The position numbers and the translations under genes are program-made. Below, piece after piece: positions 26,651-35,196 of a stretch of DNA of 64,000 nucleotides. The number at the start of each line of letters is the position of its first letter. Positions within the stretch are counted from its first letter, which is position 1. Below the pieces are notes generated by a model that saw only the letters and a list, made by a program, of their open reading frames with translations, had not been told where the DNA came from and did not search any database. The stretch lies in contig NZ_BBYG01000017.1 in assembly GCF_001184025.1 (NCBI RefSeq), positions 248,001 through 312,000 of the forward strand, in the 5' to 3' direction. This stretch comes from Streptomyces maremycinicus (GTDB lineage Bacteria; Actinomycetota; Actinomycetes; Streptomycetales; Streptomycetaceae).

Positions 26651-26687
26651 GGGTTGCAGCAAGAGGCTTGCAACTCACAGCAAGAAC
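26651..26687 (-). promoter_or_regulatory. MalR operator candidate upstream of the amylase-pullulanase gene
   Basis: The region contains TTGCAGCAAGAGGCTTGCAA followed by GCAAGAAC, that is, several CTTGC/GCAAG copies in about 40 bases, 100-137 bases before the GTG start. The same motif stands in front of the amylase gene and in the malE-malR interval. Confidence 0.6.
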
Positions 26688-26815
26688 TTTCACCTGGACC
26701 TTGACGTGCCCTTCTCAACTACCCCACGCTCACCCCTTGCGCGGTCGCCTTCTACGACGGCGCGTTCACCCCGTGCACCCCCTGCGAGCCCGGCGACGGC
26801 GGGTCGACGTCCACG

Positions 26816-26960
26816 GTGACCGCGACCTTCAACACGTACGCGCCGACGACCAGCGGTACGAACGTCCGGGTCGTGGGACGTGACCTGGGAGTCCGGCACG
26901 AACCACGCCTACACCACCGGCAGTTCGGCCGGGTACTCCACGAGCGACACCTGGAAGTAG
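26816..26960 (+). pseudogene. Remnant of a CBM20 starch-binding domain
   Basis: One frame reads VTATFNTYAPTTSGTNVRVVG (26816-26878), typical of a CBM20 start. Shifting one frame at about 26877 gives DVTWESGTNHAY then TSDTWK and a stop at 26958-26960, typical of a CBM20 end. The roughly 45 residues normally between them are missing, so the domain has an internal deletion plus a frameshift. There is no start codon, signal peptide or catalytic domain on this strand. It lies tail to tail with the amylase gene, which itself ends without a CBM20. Confidence 0.7.
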
Positions 26961-26991
26961 GACCACCTCCCCCCGCCCCCCTCGCGTACCA

Positions 26992-27015
26992 CGCACTGTC
27001 GGAGACGACAGTGCG
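26992..27015. terminator. Hairpin after the amylase gene
   Basis: CGCACTGTC (26992-27000) pairs with GACAGTGCG (27007-27015) around a 6-base loop, 48 bases past the amylase stop. It is a likely terminator. Confidence 0.6.
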
Positions 27016-27062
27016 CGGCCGCGTGGACCGGCGGACGGCCCGACCGGCGAACGGGCGAAGGG

Positions 27063-28439
27063 TCAGCAGCTCGACTTGCCCGCGTAGACCGCCAGCGCCG
27101 TGTTGGCGGCGAGGGTCGCCGTGAGCTGGCCCGAGCCGTTCACGGTCACGGTCGTGTTGTTCTGCACGTTGCAGTAGGTGCCGGCGGCGAGGGACGTCTG
27201 GTACGTCCGGGTCAGCGAGCCCGACTCGTGGTTGATGGCCACATAGCCCTTGCTGCCCCGCCCGAAGGCGATCGCGTCGCCCCCGTTGTCCCACCAGTCG
27301 CTCATCGCCGCACCCCGCGTGGCGTTGCGGAAGCCGACCATGCGCAGGATCTCCGGCCAGGCGTGCTGGCACTTCCATCCGTTCTGCCAGCAGGCGCTCA
27401 CCGCGCCGCCGGAGGGCGGCCCGGCGTCCGCGTCCGACCACTCGTACCCGGAGTTGATGTCCGGGGCGCCGTAGGGGTACGCGAGCATGAAGACGTTGGC
27501 GAGCGTGTAGTTCGCCCCGTCCTTGTAGGTGAGGGTCGATCCGTTGCGCTCGGTGTCGTGGTTGTCGACGAAGACACCCGCGACGGAGTTGTTCAGGTAG
27601 CCCCAGCCCTCGCCGTAGTTCTTCAGGTAGGCGAGGTTCTCGTTGTTGAAGACCCGCTTGAGGTCGTAGGCGTAACGGAACTCCTGGACGTCCCCGTTAC
27701 CGGTGTACTCGGTCGGCTGGACGGCCTCTCCGCTGCCGTAGATGACCTCCTGCTTCCAGTACACGCCCGGGTTCGTCAGCCGCGACTTGATGTTGGCGAG
27801 GTCCGCGGTGTCGATGTGCTTGGCCGCGTCGATGCGGAATCCGTCGACCCCGAGGGTGAGCAGGTCGTTCATGTACCCGGCGACGGTCTTGCGGACATAC
27901 TCCTCGCCGGTGTCCAGGTCGGCCAGGCCGACCAGCTCGCAGTGCTGCACGTTCCAGCGGTCGCTGTAGTTGCTCACCTGCGCGGTGCAGTCGTCGAAGT
28001 CGTACGAGGAGTACAGGCCGGGATAGGCGTACTTCGTGTACGACGAGCCGCCGGTGCCGGTGCCGCTGCCCGCGGACATGTGGTTGACGACCGTGTCGAC
28101 GACGACCTTCACACCGGCCGCGTGGCAGGTGTTCACCATGCTCTGGAACGCGGCGCGGTCGCCGAGCCGGCCCGCGATCCGGTAACTGACCGGCTGGTAC
28201 GAGGTCCACCACTGCGAGCCCTGTATGTGCTCGGCGGGCGGGGAGACCTGGACGTATCCGTAACCGGCCGGGCCGAGGGTGTTCGTGCACTCCTTCGCGA
28301 CCGAGGCGAAGTTCCACTCGAAGAGGACGGCGGTGACGTCCTTGGTGCCGGGCGGGGTGGCGGACGCGGCGGTGGGGGTCATGACGGCGGCCGCGGCGGC
28401 CAGGGCGAGGACGCCCGTGAGGGGTCTGCTGGTTGCCAT
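27063..28439 (-). CDS. Secreted alpha-amylase (GH13)
   Basis: The 458-residue extracellular alpha-1,4-glucanase has a signal peptide (about residues 1-27, ending near ASA). The GH13 blocks are present: VDTVVNHM, nucleophile in DGFRIDAAKH, acid/base in QEVIYGSGEA, and VFVDNHDTERN. It ends AVYAGKSSC, the point where many Streptomyces amylases continue into a linker and CBM20. That starch-binding domain is absent here. It is transcribed from its own promoter with MalR-like repeats upstream, and GGAGAAGGA precedes the ATG. It supplies maltodextrins to the MalEFG importer. Confidence 0.95.
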   Translation of the reverse strand: MATSRPLTGVLALAAAAAVMTPTAASATPPGTKDVTAVLFEWNFASVAKECTNTLGPAGYGYVQVSPPAEHIQGSQWWTSYQPVSYRIAGRLGDRAAFQSMVNTCHAAGVKVVVDTVVNHMSAGSGTGTGGSSYTKYAYPGLYSSYDFDDCTAQVSNYSDRWNVQHCELVGLADLDTGEEYVRKTVAGYMNDLLTLGVDGFRIDAAKHIDTADLANIKSRLTNPGVYWKQEVIYGSGEAVQPTEYTGNGDVQEFRYAYDLKRVFNNENLAYLKNYGEGWGYLNNSVAGVFVDNHDTERNGSTLTYKDGANYTLANVFMLAYPYGAPDINSGYEWSDADAGPPSGGAVSACWQNGWKCQHAWPEILRMVGFRNATRGAAMSDWWDNGGDAIAFGRGSKGYVAINHESGSLTRTYQTSLAAGTYCNVQNNTTVTVNGSGQLTATLAANTALAVYAGKSSC

Positions 28440-28467
28440 GTGGGGAAGTCCTTCTCCGTTGAAGGCT

Positions 28468-28494
28468 CTTGCTGAAACACGTCAGCAATCTTGC
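28468..28494 (-). promoter_or_regulatory. MalR operator candidate upstream of the amylase gene
   Basis: Two direct CTTGC copies (CTTGCTG at 28468, CTTGCGG at 28490) lie 22 bases apart, 29-55 bases before the amylase start, with GCTG and CAGC forming a partial inverted repeat between them. A further TGCAAGAAC is at 28554-28562. Confidence 0.55.
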
Positions 28495-28512
28495 GGTGAC
28501 GGAGATGTTAAA

Positions 28513-28540
28513 GGCCCGCTGCCTGAAAAGGCAGCGGGCC
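28513..28540 (-). terminator. Terminator of the malEFG-aglA gene set
   Basis: GGCCCGCTGCCT (28513-28524) and AGGCAGCGGGCC (28529-28540) make a perfect 12-bp stem with a GAAA loop, 35 bases after the aglA stop. It separates aglA from the amylase transcript. Confidence 0.85.
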
Positions 28541-28575
28541 GTGCGAAGTTGATGCAAGAACTTCCCAGGACGCCG

Positions 28576-30264
28576 TCAGGCGGTCGTGAACCACGCCGTC
28601 GTGTCCGCCGGGAGCTTGGCCTCGCCGGCGTCCGTCTCGGTCACCTCTTCGCTCGCGAGCAGCACCCGCCCGTAGGCCGGGGTCGTCACCGACTCCCCCG
28701 TGGTGTTCGCCACGCACACGAACTCCCCGCGGCGGAAGGCCAGTACGCCCGCCGGGGCCTTCAGCCACTCCACCGCGTCGCCCGCGCCCAGGTCGGGCCG
28801 CGCCCGGCGGATGCCGAGTGCCGAGCGGTACAGCTCCAGCGTCGAACCGGGCACCCCCTGCTGTGCCTCCACGCTCAGCTCGCCCCAGCCGGACGGCTGC
28901 GGGAGCCAGCTGCCGCCGTCGCCGAAGCCGTACGACGAACCCTCGCGCGTCCACGGGATCGGGACGCGGCAGCCGTCCCGGAAGCCGTCCTGGCCGGCGC
29001 CGCGGAAGTACGCCGGGTCCTGGCGCACCTCGTCGGGCAGGTCGACGACGTCCGGCAGCCCGAGCTCCTCGCCCTGGTAGACGTAGGCCGAGCCGGGGAG
29101 CGCCAGCATCAGCAGCGTGGCCGCCCGGGCCCGGCGCAGACCGGCCTCGCGGTCGCCGGCCGTGCGGATCTGGGTGCCGAGGCCGGGCGGGTTGGCGAAG
29201 CGGGTGGCGTGCCGCGTCACGTCGTGGTTGGACAGCACCCAGGTGGCGGGGGCGCCGACCGGGCGCATCGCCTCCAGGGTGCGGTCGACGACCTCGCGCA
29301 GCTGCTCCGCGTCCCACTCGGTGGCCAGGTACTGGAAGTTGAAGGCCTGGTGGAGTTCGTCGGGGCGGACGTAGTTCGCGGTGCGCTCGACGGTCGGGGT
29401 CCACGCCTCGGCGACGAAGATGCGCTCGCCCGAGTACTCGTCGAGGATGAGCCGCCACTGGCGGTAGATCTCGTGCACGCCGTCCTGGTCGAAGAACGGC
29501 ATGACATCGTTGCCCAGCAGCTTGAGTTGGTCGTGGGAGCCCAGGTCCGGCAGACCCGCGGCCTTGACCAGGCCGTGGGCCACGTCGATGCGGAAGCCGT
29601 CGACGCCCATGTCCAGCCAGAAGCGCAGGACGGAGCGGAACTCGTCCCCGACCGCCGGGTGTTCCCAGTTGAAGTCGGGCTGCTCGGGGGCGAAGAGGTG
29701 CAGGTACCACTCGCCGGGGGTGCCGTCCGGCTCGGTGACCCGGGTCCAGGCGGGGCCGCCGAAGATCGACTCCCAGTCGTTGGGCGGGAGTTCACCGTTC
29801 GCGCCCTTGCCGGGCCGGAAGTGGTAGCGGTCCCGGAGGGAGGAGCCGGGGCCCTCCCTGAGCGCGCGCTTGAACCACTCGTGCTGGTCGGAGGAGTGGT
29901 TCGGGACCAGGTCGACGATGATCCGCAGACCCACCTCACGGGCGTCCCGGATGAGCGCGTCGGCGTCCAGGAGGTTGCCGAACATCGGGTCGACCGCGCG
30001 GTAGTCGGCGACGTCATACCCGGCGTCGGCCTGCGGGGAGGCGTAGAAGGGGCTGAGCCACACGGCGTCCACGCCGAGGTCACGCAGGTACGGGAGACGG
30101 GAGCGTACGCCTTCCAGGTCGCCCATGCCGTCGCCGTTGCTGTCGGCGAAGCTGCGCGGGTACACCTGGTAGATCACCGCGTCCCGCCACCAGTCACGAC
30201 GCTTGGCGACGGTGGCGACAGCCGAGGTGGGGGTGGGGGCCGGGGCTGCGGGCTGCTGGCTCAT
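28576..30264 (-). CDS. aglA: Alpha-glucosidase (GH13, AglA-like)
   Basis: The 562-residue cytoplasmic enzyme hydrolyses maltose and maltodextrins to glucose. There is no signal peptide. The N-terminus shows RRDWWRDAVIYQVYPRSFAD and GDLEGVRSRLPYLRDLG. Catalytic blocks are DGFRIDVAHG (nucleophile), IFVAEAWTPT (acid/base) and LSNHDVTRH. It lies directly downstream of malG, as in the S. coelicolor malEFG-aglA arrangement. ATG 30264 (MSQQPAA) has AAGGACG just upstream and is preferred over ATG 30297, which has no ribosome binding site. Confidence 0.93.
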   Translation of the reverse strand: MSQQPAAPAPTPTSAVATVAKRRDWWRDAVIYQVYPRSFADSNGDGMGDLEGVRSRLPYLRDLGVDAVWLSPFYASPQADAGYDVADYRAVDPMFGNLLDADALIRDAREVGLRIIVDLVPNHSSDQHEWFKRALREGPGSSLRDRYHFRPGKGANGELPPNDWESIFGGPAWTRVTEPDGTPGEWYLHLFAPEQPDFNWEHPAVGDEFRSVLRFWLDMGVDGFRIDVAHGLVKAAGLPDLGSHDQLKLLGNDVMPFFDQDGVHEIYRQWRLILDEYSGERIFVAEAWTPTVERTANYVRPDELHQAFNFQYLATEWDAEQLREVVDRTLEAMRPVGAPATWVLSNHDVTRHATRFANPPGLGTQIRTAGDREAGLRRARAATLLMLALPGSAYVYQGEELGLPDVVDLPDEVRQDPAYFRGAGQDGFRDGCRVPIPWTREGSSYGFGDGGSWLPQPSGWGELSVEAQQGVPGSTLELYRSALGIRRARPDLGAGDAVEWLKAPAGVLAFRRGEFVCVANTTGESVTTPAYGRVLLASEEVTETDAGEAKLPADTTAWFTTA

Positions 30265-30365
30265 GGCGTCCTTGGTACGTAACGGTGCTGTTGACATGGG
30301 GTGTTGGGGCTCGCTTCGGTTTCGAGGGCGACTGGTCGAGGCGAGTCGATGAGACGGTCGGATGA

Positions 30366-30409
30366 GGCGGCCGCGGTGCCGGCGGGGTCGGATGGACACC
30401 GCGGCCGCC
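30366..30409 (-). terminator. Hairpin between malG and aglA
   Basis: GGCGGCCGCGGTG (30366-30378) pairs with CACCGCGGCCGCC (30397-30409), a 13-bp stem in the malG-aglA gap. It may act as an attenuator or mRNA end protecting malEFG. Confidence 0.5.
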
Positions 30410-30448
30410 ACCCGCGCTCCTTGCGGGGCGCGGGAGTCTCGTACGGGC

Positions 30449-31351
30449 TCAGCCCTTCGTGCCGCCCGCGGTGAGACCGGTCACCAGGTTCTTCTGCACG
30501 AGGTAGAAGAACACGGCGGCGGGTATCGCGATCAGCACGGCCGTGGCGGCCATGAGGTTGCGCTGGGCGTCGTGCTCGCTGACGAAGGACTGGAGACCTA
30601 CGGCGAGGGTGTACTTGTCGTCGCTGAGCATGAACGTCGACGCGAAGGCGACCTCACTGAACGCGGTGAGGAAGTTGTAGAAGGCGGCCACCGCGAGACC
30701 CGGCTTGGCGAGCGGCAGGATCAGCCGGAAGAAGGTGCCGAACGGGGTGAGCCCGTCCACGCGTCCCGCCTCGTCGATCTCGAAGGGGATGGTGTCGAAG
30801 TACCCCTTGAGCAGCCAGGCGCTGTACGGGATGACCGTCGTGCAGTAGACGAGGATCAGACCGAAGTAGTTGTCGATGAGCTGGAGGTCCGAGAGGATCT
30901 GGTACATCGGCACCATCAGCACGGCGACCGGGAACATCTGGGTGACCAGCAGGACCCACATGAACTTCTTGTAGCCGGGGAAGCGCATCCGGGAGACGGC
31001 GTAGCCGGTGGTCGCCGCGATGAGCACACCGATGGCCGTGGTGCCCAGGGTGACGACGAGGGAGCTCTTCAGCCAGTCGAAGAACTGGGTGTGCTGGAGG
31101 ACGAACGTGTAGTTGTCGAACGTCATCTTGTCCCAGATGCCGCCCGGGTGCAGATAGTCGTCCGTGTCCGGGCCGAGGGACAGATAGACCAGCCAGGCGA
31201 TCGGGAAGAGCGCGATGACGCTCGCGACGATCAGGACGCCGTGCGAGGCGAGGGAGCCGGCGAGGGTGTTCTCGCCCCGGCGCCGGACGCGCGGGGTCCT
31301 GGAACGCTGCTCGCTCACGGGGGCGGAGGTCTCGGCGGTGGTGCTACTCAT
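30449..31351 (-). CDS. malG: Maltose/maltodextrin ABC transporter permease MalG
   Basis: The 300-residue membrane protein has six predicted transmembrane segments. The ABC-permease EAA loop EIDEAGRVDGLTPFGTFFRL docks the ATPase (MsiK in Streptomyces, not encoded here). It follows malF by 13 bases with AGGAG in front of the ATG, so the two are co-translated. The N-terminal cytoplasmic tail of about 30 residues is basic. Confidence 0.94.
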   Translation of the reverse strand: MSSTTAETSAPVSEQRSRTPRVRRRGENTLAGSLASHGVLIVASVIALFPIAWLVYLSLGPDTDDYLHPGGIWDKMTFDNYTFVLQHTQFFDWLKSSLVVTLGTTAIGVLIAATTGYAVSRMRFPGYKKFMWVLLVTQMFPVAVLMVPMYQILSDLQLIDNYFGLILVYCTTVIPYSAWLLKGYFDTIPFEIDEAGRVDGLTPFGTFFRLILPLAKPGLAVAAFYNFLTAFSEVAFASTFMLSDDKYTLAVGLQSFVSEHDAQRNLMAATAVLIAIPAAVFFYLVQKNLVTGLTAGGTKG

Positions 31352-31364
31352 GGGAACTCCTGCC

Positions 31365-32369
31365 TCAGATCGCGAGCTGCTGCTCGTTGCGGTTCAGCCA
31401 GCGGCGGTAGAACGAGGTGAAGACGATCAGGATGGCCAGCAGCAGGATGCCGTAGGCGGCGGACTGGGCGAAGTCACGCGGCTGCTGTCCGAAGCCGAGG
31501 TAGTACGCCCAGGTGACGAGGATCTGCGCGTCGGGCGCCGTGTTGCCGAACAGCAGGAAGATCACCGCGAACTGGTTGAAGGTCCAGATGATGCCCAGCA
31601 GGACCACGGTGGAGCTGACGGACCGCAGGCCCGGCAGGGTGACGTACCGGAAGCGCTGCCAGGCGCTGGCGCCGTCCATCTCGGCGGCCTCGTAGAGAGA
31701 GGCGTCGATCGCCTGGAGACCGCCGAGCAGCGAGATCATCATGAACGGCACGCCGCACCAGGTGTTGACCATGATCGCGGCGAAGCGCTGCCAGAAGGTG
31801 TCCTCGAGCCACAGCGGCGAGGGCAGATGCAGGGCGTCGAGCGCGGAGTTGATGATGCCGCCGTCGGCGAGCATGAACCGCCAGCCGAAGACGGTGACGA
31901 AGGTGGGCACGGCCCACGGCAGCACCAGGATCAGCCGGTACAGGGTCCGCCCGCGCAGCTTCTGGTTGAGCAGGAGCGCGAGGCCCAGTCCGATGCCGTA
32001 GTGCAGGGCGACACAGGCCGCCGTCCAGACGATCGTCCAGATGAAGTGCGACCAGAAGCGGTCGTAGGCCGTCGGTCCCCAGAGGATGTCGGCGTAGTTG
32101 TCGAGGCCGATGAACTTGTAGGTGGCGTCGATGTGGTTGACGCCGATCGTGCGCGCGGTGTTCAGGCTGTTGGCGTCGGTCAGCGTCAGGTACAGGCCGT
32201 ACACCAGGGGGTACAGCACGAGCACACCGAGGACGACCGCCACCGGGGCGATCATGGCGTACGCGTACCAGTGCTTCTGGTAGCCGCGCCTCAGGCGCCC
32301 GGCCGGCCCGGGCTTCGGCTCACGGTCACCGCGGCGCTTGCCGGTCGCGCGGTCGATGGCGACTGTCAT
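31365..32369 (-). CDS. malF: Maltose/maltodextrin ABC transporter permease MalF
   Basis: The 334-residue partner permease has an N-terminal cytoplasmic tail (about residues 1-35, many Lys/Arg) and then transmembrane segments beginning YAMIAPVAVVLGVLVLYPLV. An EAA loop is seen at SLYEAAEMDGASAWQRFRYV. It forms the transmembrane channel with MalG. It is separated from malE by a stable hairpin, so its expression is probably lower than that of the binding protein. Confidence 0.94.
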   Translation of the reverse strand: MTVAIDRATGKRRGDREPKPGPAGRLRRGYQKHWYAYAMIAPVAVVLGVLVLYPLVYGLYLTLTDANSLNTARTIGVNHIDATYKFIGLDNYADILWGPTAYDRFWSHFIWTIVWTAACVALHYGIGLGLALLLNQKLRGRTLYRLILVLPWAVPTFVTVFGWRFMLADGGIINSALDALHLPSPLWLEDTFWQRFAAIMVNTWCGVPFMMISLLGGLQAIDASLYEAAEMDGASAWQRFRYVTLPGLRSVSSTVVLLGIIWTFNQFAVIFLLFGNTAPDAQILVTWAYYLGFGQQPRDFAQSAAYGILLLAILIVFTSFYRRWLNRNEQQLAI

Positions 32370-32434
32370 GGGTTCGACACCTTCTGGATCTTCACGCTGG
32401 ATCGTCGAGGGGGGTGGTACGGCTCACCGGCCGG

Positions 32435-32481
32435 TGGCCGCCGGATCTCTCCCCCCAGGTGTACGGGAGATCCGGCGGCCA
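32435..32481 (-). terminator. Hairpin between malE and malF
   Basis: TGGCCGCCGGATCTC (32435-32449) pairs perfectly with GAGATCCGGCGGCCA (32467-32481). The 15-bp stem lies between malE and malF, where partial termination or 3'-end protection usually raises binding-protein levels over permeases. Confidence 0.75.
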
Positions 32482-32488
32482 CTCGGGC

Positions 32489-33763
32489 TCACTTGCTGAA
32501 GTCCGGCACCAGCTTGGCGATGGCGGTCTCAGCGGTGCTCAGGCCCTTGTCGAGGGTCTCCTTGCCGCCCGCGATCTTGGGCAGTTCGGTGTCGAGCGGG
32601 CCCCACAGGGAGCTGTACTCCGGCAGCGCCGGGCGCGGCTGGGCGGCCGACAGGACCGTCTGGTAGCCGGCGATGCCCGGGTCGGCCTTGACGGCGGCGG
32701 TGTAGGCGTCGTCGCGCGTCGGCAGCGTGGAGTTCTTCTGGGCGATGGTCGCCTGGCTCGACGCGGAGGTCATGAAGTTGACGAACTTCAGCGCGGCGGC
32801 CTGGTGGGCCTTGTCCGAACCGGCGTAGACCGACAGGTTGTGGCCGCCGGTCGGGGCGCCCGCCTTGCCGGTGGAACCGGCCGGGACGGTGGCGATGCCG
32901 AGGTTGTTCTTGTCCGTGAAGGCGGTGCCCTTGTAGAAGTTCGTGATCTCCCACGGGCCCTGGACGATCGCGGCGACCTTGCCGTTGACGAAGGCGTCCT
33001 GGATGTGGGCGTACGCGTCGGCGGTGGTGTCGGCCTTGTGCAGGCCCTTGCCGTCGAAGAGGCCCAGCCAGGCGCCGTACGCCTTCTGGGCGGCCGGGGA
33101 GTTGACGGTGATCTTCTTGGCGTCGGCGTCGACGGTGTCGGTGCCCTCGCCGTACAGGAAGGACTGGGCGTAGTAGGCCTGGGTGGAGCCCCAGTAGCCG
33201 TCGACGCCGGTCTTGGCCTTGATCGTGGCGGCGGCGGTCTTGAGGTCGTCCCAGGTCTTGGGGGCCTCGGTGATGCCGGCCTTCGTGAAGAGCGCCTTGT
33301 TGTAGACCAGCGCGAGCGTGTCCGTGACGATCGGCACGCCGTACGTCTTGCCCTCGTACTTGGCCTGCTCGATCAGGTTCGACTTGAACTTGGCCTGGTC
33401 CTTGAGGGCCTCGGTGCCGTCCAGCGGCAGGAAGAAGCCCTTCTTGGCGAAGGCGGGGGTCCAGCCGACCTCGGAGCGCAGCACGTCCGGGGCACCGGAG
33501 GCGCCGGCGGCCGTGTCGAACTTGTTCTGCGCCTGGTCGAAGGGCACGTTGACGTACTTGACCTTGACGTCCTTGTTGGCGGCCTCGAACTGCTTGACCA
33601 GGGCCTGGTACGTCGGCGCCTCATTGGTGGCGTTGGAGGTGTCCCACCAGGTGATGGTGACCGGCCCGGACGAGTTGTCGCTGCCGCTGTCGTCCCCGCC
33701 GCAGGCCGTCGCCGCGAGGGCGAAGGACGCCACCAGCGCGGTGGCCGCTATGCCACGCCGCAT
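32489..33763 (-). CDS. malE: Maltose/maltodextrin-binding lipoprotein MalE
   Basis: The 424-residue extracellular solute-binding protein has a lipoprotein signal ending ATACGG (Cys near residue 21), so it is anchored in the membrane facing outward. The mature protein fits the family 1 sugar-binding fold: ITWWDTSNATNEAPTYQAL, PIVTDTLALVYNKALF, FVNGKVAAIVQGPWEI, and TGGHNLSVYAGS. It captures maltodextrins released by the secreted amylases. AAGGAG precedes ATG 33763. The longer upstream frame has no good start signal. Confidence 0.95.
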   Translation of the reverse strand: MRRGIAATALVASFALAATACGGDDSGSDNSSGPVTITWWDTSNATNEAPTYQALVKQFEAANKDVKVKYVNVPFDQAQNKFDTAAGASGAPDVLRSEVGWTPAFAKKGFFLPLDGTEALKDQAKFKSNLIEQAKYEGKTYGVPIVTDTLALVYNKALFTKAGITEAPKTWDDLKTAAATIKAKTGVDGYWGSTQAYYAQSFLYGEGTDTVDADAKKITVNSPAAQKAYGAWLGLFDGKGLHKADTTADAYAHIQDAFVNGKVAAIVQGPWEITNFYKGTAFTDKNNLGIATVPAGSTGKAGAPTGGHNLSVYAGSDKAHQAAALKFVNFMTSASSQATIAQKNSTLPTRDDAYTAAVKADPGIAGYQTVLSAAQPRPALPEYSSLWGPLDTELPKIAGGKETLDKGLSTAETAIAKLVPDFSK

Positions 33764-33896
33764 GAGTTTCTCCTTGAGGGTGAGAGCCCGTTTAGCTACA
33801 GGAAGCGGTCCCGTCCGCTGTCCTGCCGACTCCGACCGCGCCGTTGCTGCCGTCGGGCGACGTGAACGTAACAGCGATGTAAGCGGCACGAAAGAC

Positions 33897-33917
33897 CTTG
33901 CAGAAAAAAAGTGCAAG
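33897..33917. promoter_or_regulatory. MalR operator candidate in front of malE
   Basis: CTTGCA (33897-33902) and TGCAAG (33912-33917) form an inverted repeat around an A-rich 9-base spacer, 134-154 bases upstream of malE in the divergent malE-malR region. Confidence 0.65.
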
Positions 33918-34025
33918 ACATCACCGAAGTTATCCGCGCGTGATCCCTGCGTGACCTCCCCTCGACCGCTGTGAGACCGTAGTTGTCGCGGTTGAGGGGC
34001 CTCGCAGCGAGGCACGGCGCCGCTG

Positions 34026-34049
34026 TGCAAGACTCTGCAAGCTCTTGCC
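34026..34049. promoter_or_regulatory. MalR operator candidate in front of malR
   Basis: TGCAAG (34026), TGCAAG (34036) and CTTGCC (34044) lie within 24 bases, ending 22 bases before the malR ATG. The arrangement suits autorepression. Confidence 0.65.
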
Positions 34050-34071
34050 ATCACTTTCATGAGGGAGCGCG

Positions 34072-35196
34072 ATGACGCAGCAGCCCGCGGGCCGTTCACC
34101 AGGTCGCCCACGGCGTCCGATCGGTGTGCAAGTCAGCACCCGACCGGTACAGTCCACCCCTGTGACCACACGGCTTGCCGACATCGCTGCGCAGGCGGGG
34201 GTGAGCGAAGCGACCGTCAGCCGCGTTCTCAACGGCAAGCCCGGTGTCGCCGCCACCACCCGTCAGTCCGTGCTCGCCGCTCTGGACGTCCTGGGCTACG
34301 AGCGCCCTGTCCGGCTGCGCCAGCGCAGCGCCGGTCTGGTCGGCCTCATCACCCCGGAGCTGGAGAACCCGATATTCCCGGCCCTGGCCCAGGTCATCGG
34401 CCAGGCGCTGACCCGCCAGGGGTACACCCCCGTCCTCGCCACCCAGACCCCGGGCGGCTCCACGGAGGACGAACTGACCGAGATGCTGGTCGACCGCGGG
34501 GTCGCCGGCATCATCTACGTCTCGGGCCTGCACGCGGACACCACGGCCGACATGCAGCGCTACGAGCAGCTGCGGGCGCAGGGCGTCCCCTTCGTGCTGG
34601 TGGACGGCTTCTCCCCGAAGGTCCAGGCACCGTTCATCTCGCCCGACGACCGGGCGGCGATGAACCTGGCGGTCACCCACCTCGTGTCGCTCGGCCACAC
34701 CCGGGTGGGGCTGGCGCTCGGCCCCAAGCGGTTCGTGCCGGTCCAGCGCAAGATCGAGGGCTTCGTCCGGACGATCCAGGAGCAACTGGGCCTCGACCCC
34801 GAGACGATCGAGACCGAGCTGGTCCAGCACTCCCTCTACACCCTCGAGGGCGGCCAGGCGGCGACCACGGCCCTGATCGACCGGGGCTGTACGGCGATCG
34901 TCTGCGCCAGCGACATGATGGCGCTGGGCGCGATACGCGCGGCCAGGCAGCGCGGTCTCGCGGTGCCGCAGGACATCTCGGTGGTCGGTTTCGACGACTC
35001 CCCGCTGATCGCCTTCACGGACCCGCCCCTGACCACCGTCCGCAAGCCGGTCCCCGCGATGGGCCAGGCCGCCGTCCGCACCCTCCTGGAGGAGATCGGC
35101 GGGACCCCGGCACCGCACAGCGAGTTCGTGTTCATGCCGGAACTGGTGGTGCGCGGTTCGACCGCTTCGGCTCCCGGGGACCGGAATCGTCCGTAG
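34072..35196 (+). CDS. malR: LacI-family maltose repressor MalR (Reg1-like)
   Basis: The LacI-type repressor shows helix-turn-helix TRLADIAAQAGVSEATVSRV and hinge GKPGVAATTRQSVLAALDVLGY, then a periplasmic-binding-like ligand domain (SAGLVGLITPELENPIFP through VVGFDDSPLIAFTDPPLTTV). In S. coelicolor MalR (Reg1) represses malEFG and amylase genes, and the divergent placement to malE fits. From ATG 34072 (GAGGGAG upstream) the protein has 374 residues with a 30-residue extension before the helix-turn-helix. The GTG at 34162 would give the usual 344 residues. Confidence 0.93.
   Translation: MTQQPAGRSPGRPRRPIGVQVSTRPVQSTPVTTRLADIAAQAGVSEATVSRVLNGKPGVAATTRQSVLAALDVLGYERPVRLRQRSAGLVGLITPELENPIFPALAQVIGQALTRQGYTPVLATQTPGGSTEDELTEMLVDRGVAGIIYVSGLHADTTADMQRYEQLRAQGVPFVLVDGFSPKVQAPFISPDDRAAMNLAVTHLVSLGHTRVGLALGPKRFVPVQRKIEGFVRTIQEQLGLDPETIETELVQHSLYTLEGGQAATTALIDRGCTAIVCASDMMALGAIRAARQRGLAVPQDISVVGFDDSPLIAFTDPPLTTVRKPVPAMGQAAVRTLLEEIGGTPAPHSEFVFMPELVVRGSTASAPGDRNRP

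Noticed and set aside
30449..33763. ATPase gene for the maltose importer
   Set aside because: No Walker A/LSGGQ protein is encoded anywhere in the window. Streptomyces typically uses the shared ATPase MsiK encoded elsewhere.
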